Shown: in pieces, positions 56,259 through 64,000 of the stretch
Layout of the letters: every line of letters begins with the position of its first letter
Position numbering within the stretch: the first letter of the stretch is position 1
Origin: an uncultured Clostridia bacterium
GTDB lineage: Bacteria; Bacillota; Clostridia; Lachnospirales; CAG-274
Assembly: GCA_947628755.1 (NCBI GenBank)
Contig: CANRBC010000010.1
Location: forward strand, 33,311 to 97,310
Direction of reading: 5' to 3'
DNA length: 64,000 bases
Translations under genes and position numbers: made by a program
The notes under the pieces: model-generated
What the model saw: only the letters and a program-made list of their open reading frames with translations
Told to the model about the DNA's origin: nothing
Databases searched by the model: none

Positions 56259-56353
56259 AAATTTAACATAACTTCATTATATATTATTTTCAGAAAAAAT
56301 AAACAGAAAAATTTAATTTTCCGTTTATATGTAACCAGAAGGAGGGATTTTTT

Positions 56354-57823
56354 ATGGATTTAAAGGTGTTGATAGTATCATCAGAGGTATCGCCTTATGC
56401 CAAGAGCGGCGGTCTGGGCGATGTGGCAGGCTCTCTGCCCAAGGCGCTTCGCAAGGCGGGAGTGGATGCAAGAGTAGTATTCCCCAAGTACAGAACAATT
56501 AACGACAAGTTTCTGACAAGCTGCGAGTACGTTTCATCCTTTGATGTTACGTTGGACTGGCGTAAGCAGAAGGCGGACATATTTACTCTTAACGCAGATG
56601 TTCCCACATATATGATAGGCAACGATTTTTATTTCGGCAGAGCAGGCTACTACGGCTATGGCGATGATAACGAGAGATTTGCCTTTTTCTGCAAGGCGGC
56701 TATTGAGTTTCTCGATTACATCGACTTTGTTCCCGACGTCATTCACTGTAACGACTGGCAGACAGGTCCTATATGCCTCTATGTAAAGGACAGATATTCC
56801 AAGCTCAAGTATTTCTCCAAGGTAAAGACTCTCTTTACCATACACAATCTCCAGTATCAGGGTATGTTCCCCAGAGATACTCTCAGAATGATGGAGCTTG
56901 ACGACAACTATTACTTTACAAACGACAAGCTGGAATTCTTTAACGCTGTCAGCTTTATGAAGGCGGGTCTTCTCTATTCCGACGCTATTTCCACAGTCAG
57001 CAAGACCTATTCCTACGAGGTGCAGACAGCCGAATACGGCTATGGACTTGACGGCGTTTTAAGATGCAGGAATCACGAGCTTTACGGCATAGTGAACGGT
57101 ATCGATTACGATATAAACAATCCTGCAGACAGCACTAAAATATACGCTAACTTCTCTGCTGAAGATATGAGCGGAAAGGCTGAAAACAAGAAAAAGCTCC
57201 AGGAGGAGCTGGGACTTCCTCAAAGAGCAGATGTTCCTATGTTCAGCATAATATCAAGACTTGTAGACCAAAAGGGTATCAACCTTATATTACAGGCGGC
57301 TCACAATCTTCTTTCAAGAGACGTGCAGCTTGTGGTACTGGGTACAGGCGACTATCACTATGAGAATATGTTCAGAGACCTTGCTTATCGCTATCCCGAT
57401 AAGGTAAGCGCCAATATTCTCTTTGACGATACTCTGGCTCAGAAAATATATGCCGGCAGCGACCTTTTCCTTATGCCGAGCTTATTTGAACCCTGCGGTT
57501 TAGGTCAGCTTTTCTGCATGAGCTATGGTACTGTTCCCATTACAAGGACAACAGGCGGTCTTGTGGATACCGTTCATCATTTTGACCCCGAAACAGGCGA
57601 GGGTAACGGCTTCCAGTTCCAGGATTATGACGCAGGCGGTCTTTTGTGGGCAATAGACAGGGCTCTTGAAGCATATAGCGAGCCTGAGCTTTGGAATAAG
57701 GTAGTGCATAACGCCATTACCACCAAATTCTCATGGGATACCAGCGCAAAGGAATATATAGAGGTATATAAGAAGATTTGCGGAATGGAAGAACCCGAAG
57801 CAGTATCTGAGGAAAAAGAATAG
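56354..57823 (+). CDS. glgA: Glycogen synthase (GT5)
   Basis: The 489-residue product begins VLIVSSEVSPYAKSGGLGDV, with the KxGGLGDV ADP-glucose site, and has VIHCNDWQTG, SMPSLFEPCGL-type loop (FLMPSLFEPCGLGQLF) and GGLVDTVHHFD. It builds alpha-1,4-glucan from ADP-glucose. No other glg gene is adjacent. AAGGAGGGA lies at good spacing before the ATG. Confidence 0.95.
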   Translation: MDLKVLIVSSEVSPYAKSGGLGDVAGSLPKALRKAGVDARVVFPKYRTINDKFLTSCEYVSSFDVTLDWRKQKADIFTLNADVPTYMIGNDFYFGRAGYYGYGDDNERFAFFCKAAIEFLDYIDFVPDVIHCNDWQTGPICLYVKDRYSKLKYFSKVKTLFTIHNLQYQGMFPRDTLRMMELDDNYYFTNDKLEFFNAVSFMKAGLLYSDAISTVSKTYSYEVQTAEYGYGLDGVLRCRNHELYGIVNGIDYDINNPADSTKIYANFSAEDMSGKAENKKKLQEELGLPQRADVPMFSIISRLVDQKGINLILQAAHNLLSRDVQLVVLGTGDYHYENMFRDLAYRYPDKVSANILFDDTLAQKIYAGSDLFLMPSLFEPCGLGQLFCMSYGTVPITRTTGGLVDTVHHFDPETGEGNGFQFQDYDAGGLLWAIDRALEAYSEPELWNKVVHNAITTKFSWDTSAKEYIEVYKKICGMEEPEAVSEEKE

Positions 57824-57849
57824 AGAAATAAACTGTTTATAAAAAATGT

Positions 57850-57896
57850 AGCTGCCGTGTTATGACTTATGAGCAAAAGGTCATAATGCGGCAGCT
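57850..57896. repeat. Palindromic intergenic element, copy 5
   Basis: AGCTGCCGTGTTATGAC pairs with GTCATAATGCGGCAGCT, followed by TTAT. It lies 26 bp after the glgA stop and can act as its terminator. Confidence 0.8.
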
Positions 57897-57933
57897 TTAT
57901 TTGGTCTTATTGCCAATTCATACCACATAAAAA

Positions 57934-58220
57934 ACCCCGTTCTTTTGAACGGGGTCAGACTGTCGAAAAAACAATATTATGGTAGAAAATACGAATTAAA
58001 ATAAAGAACAGCTTGCAAAAAAGCGTCGCAGACTTTAATCCGCAAGGCGAGCTTTGCCCGCCTGAGGACAGGAACTTTTCTGTAATTTAGGCATTTATGC
58101 CTAAATTGCGGAAAACACGGCTGGTTCCTTCCTTAGCTAATTGAAAGAAATGCCAATAAGCATTTCTTTCAAGCGTGTCGATTTTATCGACACGCTGAAC
58201 CCCGTTCTTTTGAACGGGGT
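57934..58220. repeat. Cluster of perfect hairpins with a duplicated 22-bp palindrome
   Basis: Five palindromes lie within 290 bp: ACCCCGTTC-TTTT-GAACGGGGT at 57934 and identically at 58199; AATTTAGGCAT/ATGCCTAAATT near 58083; GAAAGAAATGC/GCATTTCTTTC at 58143; and AGCGTGTCGAT/ATCGACACGCT at 58172. No ORF is convincing. It lies between the glgA terminator element and tRNA-Phe, so it may be an insertion remnant or a structured RNA on the minus strand after the tRNA. Confidence 0.6.
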
Positions 58221-58229
58221 AGCGCCAAA

Positions 58230-58302
<73 letters not shown>

Positions 58303-58357
58303 ACAATTCAGCAACAAATGATATTATAATATAATAAAAGGTATTTGTCAAGAAAAA

Positions 58358-59188
58358 TTATACAATTTTTTCCACAGGTATTCCCACCAGCATACTCATG
58401 CTGTTGCCGAAGGCGTTTACAACAAATTCGGTCATATCCCCTGCAAGGCGGAATCCCTTTTCCTCGGCATATTTTCTGGCTTTCGTAAGAGCCTCGGCTC
58501 TTATGGAATTTACCCTTATGCTGTTGTCTGTATCCTCCGAGGGCACTTCTATGGACCAGTAAAGGCTCATACGCGAGGGATAATATTGTATATATTCATT
58601 ATCCTTTATTACGTCGGTCATATACAGCTTCTCTATATCCATTTCCTTAACTGCCCAGCCTGTATGCGGCACAAAAGCTCCCCTTTGCAAATCCTTAAGC
58701 TCAAACAGGCTTAAAAGCTGTACCTCCGACGCCTTATACATAAAGTCGTTCAGTGTATCCAGTCTTTTTCTTTCCTTTAATATGTTTTCGTCTATGCTGT
58801 ATATTACATACACGAGAGCAGGACATTTCATAAACACATAGCTGTCCTTAAGGCTGTTTACGGTATCCATCAGCTTTATATTGTCTTTGAGCCAATGACG
58901 AAGTCTTGTAAGCCTTTCTATCTGCGAATCCATTTCCGCCAGCTTGTTTACGCATATATCCTTTATATCCGGAGCGTCGCTTTTCATCATTGCCTTTATC
59001 TCGTCATGAGAAAAGCCGCACTTTATATAGAGCCTTACCATAGCTGCCTTGTCTATATCGTGGCTTTCATACCACCTATAATTTGAAACATCTCTGCCTG
59101 GCTTTAAAAATCCGCTTTTTTCATAGCGCCTTATTGTGTTTGTGGTAACTCCCAGCAGCTTGGCAAGGTCGTTTGTAAGGTATCTCAT
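58358..59188 (-). CDS. MerR family regulator with GyrI-like effector domain
   Basis: The 276-residue product has a MerR winged-helix N-terminus (YLTNDLAKLLGVTTNTIRRYEKSG), a dimerisation helix at about 75-115 and a C-terminal domain of BmrR/GyrI type (about 120-276) that may bind a small ligand. The gene is divergent from the pectin-esterase gene. A palindrome TGACACGGTGTCA lies between the two promoters, so it likely regulates itself and the esterase. Confidence 0.83.
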   Translation of the reverse strand: MRYLTNDLAKLLGVTTNTIRRYEKSGFLKPGRDVSNYRWYESHDIDKAAMVRLYIKCGFSHDEIKAMMKSDAPDIKDICVNKLAEMDSQIERLTRLRHWLKDNIKLMDTVNSLKDSYVFMKCPALVYVIYSIDENILKERKRLDTLNDFMYKASEVQLLSLFELKDLQRGAFVPHTGWAVKEMDIEKLYMTDVIKDNEYIQYYPSRMSLYWSIEVPSEDTDNSIRVNSIRAEALTKARKYAEEKGFRLAGDMTEFVVNAFGNSMSMLVGIPVEKIV

Positions 59189-59277
59189 TATTATGCTCCT
59201 TTCTCTGTATTCTCAACTAATTTTAACATATATTTTGCAAAAAATACACAATTTTTTGTGAAAAACTTTATCAACCT

Positions 59278-59322
59278 TGACACGGTGTCATAGTTGACTT
59301 TGCACTATTGTATCTGTTAAAA
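59278..59322 (+). promoter_or_regulatory. MerR-type operator and promoter of the pectin-esterase gene
   Basis: The palindrome TGACACGGTGTCA at 59278-59290 is followed by TTGACT at 59294-59299, a 17-bp spacer and TTAAAA at 59317-59322. The palindrome within CCTTGACACGGTGTCA has the style of MerR-family operators, although it lies upstream of this -35 rather than in the spacer. The leader to the ATG is about 65 nt with AAAGGAGGA. Confidence 0.5.
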
Positions 59323-59395
59323 TTAAAGTGTATACACCGAACATATCCAAAAGATATGTAGTTAAGGACAAAAATATAAAAAAGGAGGATTTTTT

Positions 59396-62300
59396 ATGAC
59401 AAAAAGCTCTAAAAGGCTCATAAGCCGTGTTCTGGCATTTGTAATGCTTGTAAGCGCAATGTTTGCAAATGTAGTATACACACAGGCTGAAGAGCCATCA
59501 GGCGGTCCCATAAAGGTTTGGGACTTCGGTGGAGTTGCCCAGGAGGGCGAGCTCTACACCAACGTTATAACTCGTGCATTTTTAGATGCATTTGATGTTG
59601 TAGGCGATGCTGCCAGCGGCAACAAGGGTAAATTCCTTGCCGACGGCACATACGACTTCGGCGAGGGTCTTAAGGTAAATACTCTTAAGAACGACCGTCT
59701 GTTCTATGCAGGCGCCGATGGAATAAGATCCTACGGCACCAACGCAGACGCTATTTTTGCTTATCCGGACGGCTATACTGCCGACGGTATGTGGTATGCC
59801 AACGGTACAGGCGGAGAAGGCAGAAGATATATTGAAATAGAGGGAGTCAAGGCAGGAACAGAAATAAAGGTATATACAGGCTGTTCCAACTCCGTTGACT
59901 GTATACTTAAGTTTACGGCAGGCTCACAGAATGACGGAGTAGTTTTCTCGGGCGGAGATTCCGACATAGCTAAGTTTATAGTGGCTGAGGACTGTACTGC
60001 CAAGATATGGTTCGATGCCGCAGGCGGAAAGCCTATTGTAAACAGAGTAGTTGCCACTCCTCCCGTTACTGTTACAGGTACCGTGGACAAGGCGGGCAAT
60101 CCCGTATCAAACTATACCATCAACTTTAAAAACGACACAACAGGCGATGTTACAGAGGTTGTTGTTACGGACGATAAATATACGGTTTCACTTACTCCAG
60201 GTTACAGCTATACTGCTACTATGTCAGGCGCATCAGGCTTTGGCTTTACAAACACTACAAGAAAGTTCAGCGTTGACGTTAACGAAATAACAACAGGCAA
60301 GGTGCAGAATATGGTCGTTGAGCCTAAGTCTGTATATAAGGTATCAGGTACTGTAAAGGGCTTTGCAGCCGACTATGACGTATCAAAGCTGGCTGTTATA
60401 TTCAAGGGAAATCCCGATGATATGGCTGACGATGTAGCTGCAACGATGGACGGCACTTCCTTCAGCGCTACATTGGAGCCGGATTCTGCATATACAGCAG
60501 AGCTTACGGGCGTTAACGACTATGAGATAACAGAAGGCGCTGTATTTAACGACAACAAGGATCTTGTACAGGATATTACAGTTGCTCCTAAGGCTATACA
60601 CAGCGTAAAGGGCAACATACTTGGCGGAGCTAATGTTACCGAAATGGTTCTTGTGAATATGGAAGACGGATATGAATATCCCGCAGCAGTTTCAGGCAGC
60701 ACATATTCTGTTAGCTTAAGAGACGGCAATTATGAGGTAAAGGCAACGGCGGAGGGTTATCATACCATGGCTCATATAGCAGTTGCAGGCAAGGATGTTA
60801 CAGAGGATGTACTCTTTGTATCAGACAATCCGACGCCTCCTCAGGTAGACACAAGCGTTAAGGATATATATGTAGGCGTAGAAGGCAAGACAAACAACTA
60901 TGCTACAATGAAAGAGGCTGTTGCAGCCGCTAAGATAATAGACCCTAAGTCAGAGGCTGACAGGGTTACAATACATATTGCTCCGGGTACTTACAGAGAG
61001 CAGCTTATAATAGATACTCCTTACATTACGCTTAAGCCCGAAGGCAAGGGTGAGGTAAAGCTCACATGGTACTACGGTATAGGATACAAATACTATTCAG
61101 TAGGCGCAGACGGATATTATAATGCAGAGTATGCAGCAGATAAGTTCTCAAGAGATCTGGAGCCGGCTAAGTGGGCCGTTTCAACATACGTAAAGAATAC
61201 GGCTGTTGGCTTCAAGGCTGAGAATATCACATTTGAGGCTTCATTCAACAAGTATATTACTGATGAAGAAATAGCTGACGGCGTAATTCCTTCAAGCTCT
61301 CTTCCTCAGAGAACATACGCTACGGACGCTCAGAGCAAGGCTGCTACGGAGAGAGCTACGGCTCTTGTTATAGAGGGTGACAAGGCTGAGCTTAAGGATT
61401 GTACATTCCTTGGTTCACAGGATACCCTTTACATGGGCGACGACACTCACACATATTACAAGAACTGTGTAATAGAAGGTAACACAGACTATATATTCGG
61501 TTCAGGCAACGCGGTATTCGACGGCTGCGAGCTTCGCTTCTGCGGTTATTCTGAAACAGCTATGGGCGGCTATATCACAGCAGGCCGTTCCAACAATAAG
61601 GCAGGCTATATGGGTTATCTCTTCAGAGCCTGTACAGTTACAAACAAGGAAGGTATGCAGCATGCGGCAGGCTTCTTCGGCAGACCTTGGGACGCAGGTT
61701 CAGATATTACCTTCTTTAACACCACATTGGAAAATGCAGACGCTATTACGGCTGACGGCTGGACAGAAATGAGCGGCGTTAAGCCTACGGCGGCTAAGTT
61801 CAAGGAATACGGTACAGTAAATGCCGACGGTACTCCTGTGGATACTTCAAAAAGAGTAACAGGCGTTATGAGCGATACAGACGCAGCAGGTATTGACGCT
61901 AAGTCTTATCTTGCATGGGATCCCACCTATTATGTAAATGAGAGCTTACCCGTAGAATTCTCAACAGCTCCTTATTTCTCATCAGACGGCGATGTATTGT
62001 TACCGGCTACCGGCGATACCTTTACGGTTAAGTATTCTTTAGGCGCCAATGATGAAAACGATAATTCAAAAATAGTTTATTCTCTTGTAAAGGACGGTCA
62101 GGAAACTGTTATTAAGTCAACTACCGCCGTTGCCAACAAGGGCATACTTATTACAAAGGATATGTTAGGCTCTTTTATAAAGGCTACGGTAACTCCTGCT
62201 ACTATTTACGGCAGCACTGGTACAGCCAAGTCTATCGTTACCGAAAAGGAAATAACAGAGGGTTCAGGCTCTGTTGATACGGACAGACCTTCAGGCAAGG

Positions 62301-63589
62301 CTGTTGTATTCCTGGCAGGCGATTCTACTGTTAAGGATTATTCTGCAGGCGCTATTAACAACAGCGGCGCTAACAGACCCGAAGGCTCTTGGGGCGAATT
62401 CCTCAAATACTATCTGGACAGCAGCAAATATGAGGTTATGGACTATGCCGAAGGCGGCAGAAGCACCAGAACATTTATAGACGGAACAAAGAGTGACGGT
62501 TCTGACAGATTTATGGACAAGATAAAGGAACAGATGGTCGCAGGCGATTATCTGTTAATACAGTTTGGTCATAACGACAGCTCAGAAAGCTATCAGGACA
62601 GATATGTTCCCGTAGGCACACCCGATTCAAAGGGTAGCTATCCATATACTGCTCCGTCAGCCGATGGCGCAGGAGACGGCTCATTTAAGTGGTATTTACA
62701 GTACATGGTAGACGCAGCAAAGGCGGTAGGCGCAACTCCTGTTATGGTAACTCCCGTTTCCAGAATGTACTTTGATTCAAACGGAAATATTACATCACAT
62801 CATGGCAGCCATGACGAATATGTAATTGCTACAAAGCAGGTTGCTGAAGAAAACGGTCTTGTTTGCTTAGACCTTTACACCTTATCCAAAGAGCTTTACG
62901 AGCAGGCTTATAAGGAGGATGGCGCAAACGGCTCTTCCGACCTTGCATACAGACTCTTTGCCAACGGCGAAAAGACTCACCACTCCAAGCTGGGCGGCTT
63001 TGCTCTTGCAGGAGATATGGCTGAAATGATAAAGGCTTCAGGCTTAGGTCTTGCTTCAGCAGTACAGGCTCCTTCAAAGTCTATGTATATTACAGACGAT
63101 AAGGGCAATGCAGAGTTTATGGTAAATAATTCAGGAGTATTCACAGGCTATGGCAGAAATGCAGAGGGAGTATTCGATACCTCCGTACCTTGCGACTACT
63201 GGACTAAGTATATAAACGATATTATTACAGAAATAAAGAACGGCTCTGTGACTCCTCCCGTTACCACAGACGAGGACAAATCCGACGTCATAATAGACAA
63301 GAAGGCTGACGGCATCACGTTTATAGCAGGCGTAAAGGATCTTAACTACAAGGAAGCAGGCTTTATATTTGAAGTAGACGGCAAAGCTCCCGTTACCAAG
63401 TCAACATTGGACGACGGCAATAAGGTATACAGCTCTATTGCAGGCTATACCGAAAAGCCAAATGGTAAGAGCTATGTATACGCCTTTACCATAACGGGCG
63501 TTCCTGCAGGCGCTCAGATAAAGGTAACGCCTTATGTTGTAAAAACCGACGGCACAAAGGTGCTTTCCGAGAGCAAGACTATAAGCTGA
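59396..63589 (+). CDS. Secreted pectin methylesterase (CE8) and rhamnogalacturonan acetylesterase (CE12) fusion
   Basis: The 1397-residue product has a signal peptide (VLAFVMLVSAMFANVVYTQA). Next are a beta domain (about 35-215), three carboxypeptidase-regulatory-like beta repeats (about 218-480), a CE8 pectinesterase (about 495-820; GTYREQLIID, catalytic region GSQDTLYMGD, NTDYIFGSGNAVF, FFGRPWD), a linker domain, and an SGNH/CE12 esterase (about 965-1250; FLAGDSTVKDYS, YAEGGRSTRTF, QFGHNDSS, THHSKLGGFALA). A C-terminal beta domain follows. It removes methyl and acetyl groups from pectin outside the cell. No LPxTG or SLH anchor is seen. Confidence 0.9.
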   Translation: MTKSSKRLISRVLAFVMLVSAMFANVVYTQAEEPSGGPIKVWDFGGVAQEGELYTNVITRAFLDAFDVVGDAASGNKGKFLADGTYDFGEGLKVNTLKNDRLFYAGADGIRSYGTNADAIFAYPDGYTADGMWYANGTGGEGRRYIEIEGVKAGTEIKVYTGCSNSVDCILKFTAGSQNDGVVFSGGDSDIAKFIVAEDCTAKIWFDAAGGKPIVNRVVATPPVTVTGTVDKAGNPVSNYTINFKNDTTGDVTEVVVTDDKYTVSLTPGYSYTATMSGASGFGFTNTTRKFSVDVNEITTGKVQNMVVEPKSVYKVSGTVKGFAADYDVSKLAVIFKGNPDDMADDVAATMDGTSFSATLEPDSAYTAELTGVNDYEITEGAVFNDNKDLVQDITVAPKAIHSVKGNILGGANVTEMVLVNMEDGYEYPAAVSGSTYSVSLRDGNYEVKATAEGYHTMAHIAVAGKDVTEDVLFVSDNPTPPQVDTSVKDIYVGVEGKTNNYATMKEAVAAAKIIDPKSEADRVTIHIAPGTYREQLIIDTPYITLKPEGKGEVKLTWYYGIGYKYYSVGADGYYNAEYAADKFSRDLEPAKWAVSTYVKNTAVGFKAENITFEASFNKYITDEEIADGVIPSSSLPQRTYATDAQSKAATERATALVIEGDKAELKDCTFLGSQDTLYMGDDTHTYYKNCVIEGNTDYIFGSGNAVFDGCELRFCGYSETAMGGYITAGRSNNKAGYMGYLFRACTVTNKEGMQHAAGFFGRPWDAGSDITFFNTTLENADAITADGWTEMSGVKPTAAKFKEYGTVNADGTPVDTSKRVTGVMSDTDAAGIDAKSYLAWDPTYYVNESLPVEFSTAPYFSSDGDVLLPATGDTFTVKYSLGANDENDNSKIVYSLVKDGQETVIKSTTAVANKGILITKDMLGSFIKATVTPATIYGSTGTAKSIVTEKEITEGSGSVDTDRPSGKAVVFLAGDSTVKDYSAGAINNSGANRPEGSWGEFLKYYLDSSKYEVMDYAEGGRSTRTFIDGTKSDGSDRFMDKIKEQMVAGDYLLIQFGHNDSSESYQDRYVPVGTPDSKGSYPYTAPSADGAGDGSFKWYLQYMVDAAKAVGATPVMVTPVSRMYFDSNGNITSHHGSHDEYVIATKQVAEENGLVCLDLYTLSKELYEQAYKEDGANGSSDLAYRLFANGEKTHHSKLGGFALAGDMAEMIKASGLGLASAVQAPSKSMYITDDKGNAEFMVNNSGVFTGYGRNAEGVFDTSVPCDYWTKYINDIITEIKNGSVTPPVTTDEDKSDVIIDKKADGITFIAGVKDLNYKEAGFIFEVDGKAPVTKSTLDDGNKVYSSIAGYTEKPNGKSYVYAFTITGVPAGAQIKVTPYVVKTDGTKVLSESKTIS

Positions 63590-63610
63590 GTGCAGTAAGG
63601 AGGCAGTATT

Positions 63611-63766
63611 ATGAAAAAATATAATAAACCGGAAATGACAATTTCATTGTTAAGGGTAGAGAGCATTATTACTGCAAGCGGTACTCCGTCACCAAATACT
63701 CTTGTTGACGGCGGCGCCAACGGTCAGCCTATGACCGACAGTTATAGCAGTATGTTCGGCAATTAA
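63611..63766 (+). CDS. Small KPE-motif peptide after the pectin-esterase gene
   Basis: This 51-residue ORF is too short for the ORF track. It starts MKKYNKPEMTISLLRVESII and continues TASGTPSPNTLVDGG, with a strong TAAGGAGGC site and 21 bp after the esterase stop. The K-Y-x-K-P-E-(x)8-E-x-I-x-T-x-S-G pattern recurs, to my knowledge, in many uncharacterised small peptides of gut Clostridia. The function is unknown; a precursor peptide or secretion-linked peptide is possible. A terminator follows. Confidence 0.6.
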   Translation: MKKYNKPEMTISLLRVESIITASGTPSPNTLVDGGANGQPMTDSYSSMFGN

Positions 63767-63788
63767 TAAACTGAAAATTGCATTATAA

Positions 63789-63816
63789 AAGGAGGCTGAC
63801 AACAGCCTCCTTTTTT
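63789..63816 (+). terminator. Terminator after esterase and small peptide genes
   Basis: AAGGAGGCTG and CAGCCTCCTT form a perfect stem with a short loop, followed by TTTTT, 22 bp after the stop. Confidence 0.85.
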
Positions 63817-63838
63817 GGTGGGGTGATTTTTAGCTATA

Positions 63839-64000
63839 TCGACCCTTCCGTCAGTCCTTCGGACTGCCACCTCCATTGCAGCGGAAGAAGTTATCCGCCA
63901 AGCCGAAGGCTTGCTTTTGCGATAGCAAAAGTGCTGAACATTGCAGCGGAAGAAGTTATCCGCCAAGCCGAAGGCTTGCTTTTGCCGTAGGCAAAAGTGC
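63839..64000. repeat. MITE-like end with 65-bp tandem repeats, cut by window edge
   Basis: TCGACCCTTCCGTCAGTCC at 63839 resembles the end of the MITE-like elements A and B. From 63874 a 65-bp unit repeats (CATTGCAGCGGAAGAAGTTA and later CCGAAGGCTTGCTTTTGC), nearly identical at 63874 and 63939, continuing past the edge. Each unit holds small hairpins such as TTTTGC-GATA-GCAAAA. No gene is seen. Confidence 0.7.

Noticed and set aside
63874-64000. Possible CRISPR array from regularly spaced repeats
   Set aside because: The whole 65-bp unit is repeated without unique spacers and no cas gene is present.

Overview
The window looks like the chromosome of a Gram-positive, probably endospore-forming gut anaerobe of class Clostridia. 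The evidence is a SigH-type sigma factor, the cortex amidase CwlD, AddB, a YacP-SigH gene pair, strong AGGAGG ribosome binding sites, heavy use of ATA isoleucine codons and many canonical sigma-A promoters with 17-bp spacers. I could not run any search, so the species is not assigned.

Layout. (1) 1-6950 is a very AT-rich accessory island: two decayed AlbA_2/Schlafen-type genes, a pair of overlapping genes with a DUF6232-like membrane protein and Asn/Gly repeats, a radical SAM enzyme followed directly by a small glycine-rich peptide, a convergent pentapeptide-repeat gene, and a broken IS4-type transposase. (2) 7200-20540 is ordinary chromosome: yacP-sigH, an aminotransferase, a GT2/GtrA/YfhO/RfbC glycosylation operon, VTC/DUF4956, a split chromate transporter plus small-molecule kinase, tRNA-Ser and a MATE pump. 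(3) 20557-25856 is a redox gene cassette (TetR, flavoproteins, aldo/keto reductase, cupin) bounded on both sides by mirror-image composite repeats. (4) 25858-33351 is a housekeeping run on the minus strand (ruvB, ruvA, tsaD, rnz, yajC). (5) 33400-36400 is a gene graveyard around a 5'-nucleotidase gene, including a guaA 3'-end fragment. (6) 36700-49592 is a two-component system followed by a sensing and transport operon: STAS protein, PP2C phosphatase with an intact HATPase domain, a dicarboxylate-type symporter and a fused amino-acid ABC transporter that each carry what looks like a degenerate HATPase domain, and a frameshifted NCS2 permease. (7) 49691-64000 has cwlD, addB, pepF, glgA, tRNA-Phe, a MerR regulator, and a very large secreted pectin esterase followed by a small KPE-type peptide and tandem repeats.

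Best candidates for undescribed biology. First, the radical SAM / Gly-rich peptide pair and the convergent pentapeptide-repeat gene carry the same 22-bp sequence at matching distances upstream of their starts; this suggests a co-regulated peptide natural product with a candidate self-protection protein. Second, the 40.6-48.1 kb operon appears to join partner-switching regulatory domains directly to membrane transporters, as if transport activity rather than a sigma factor were being switched. Third, a family of about 50-bp palindromes sits after genes in five places, two of them paired with MITE-like elements around the redox cassette.
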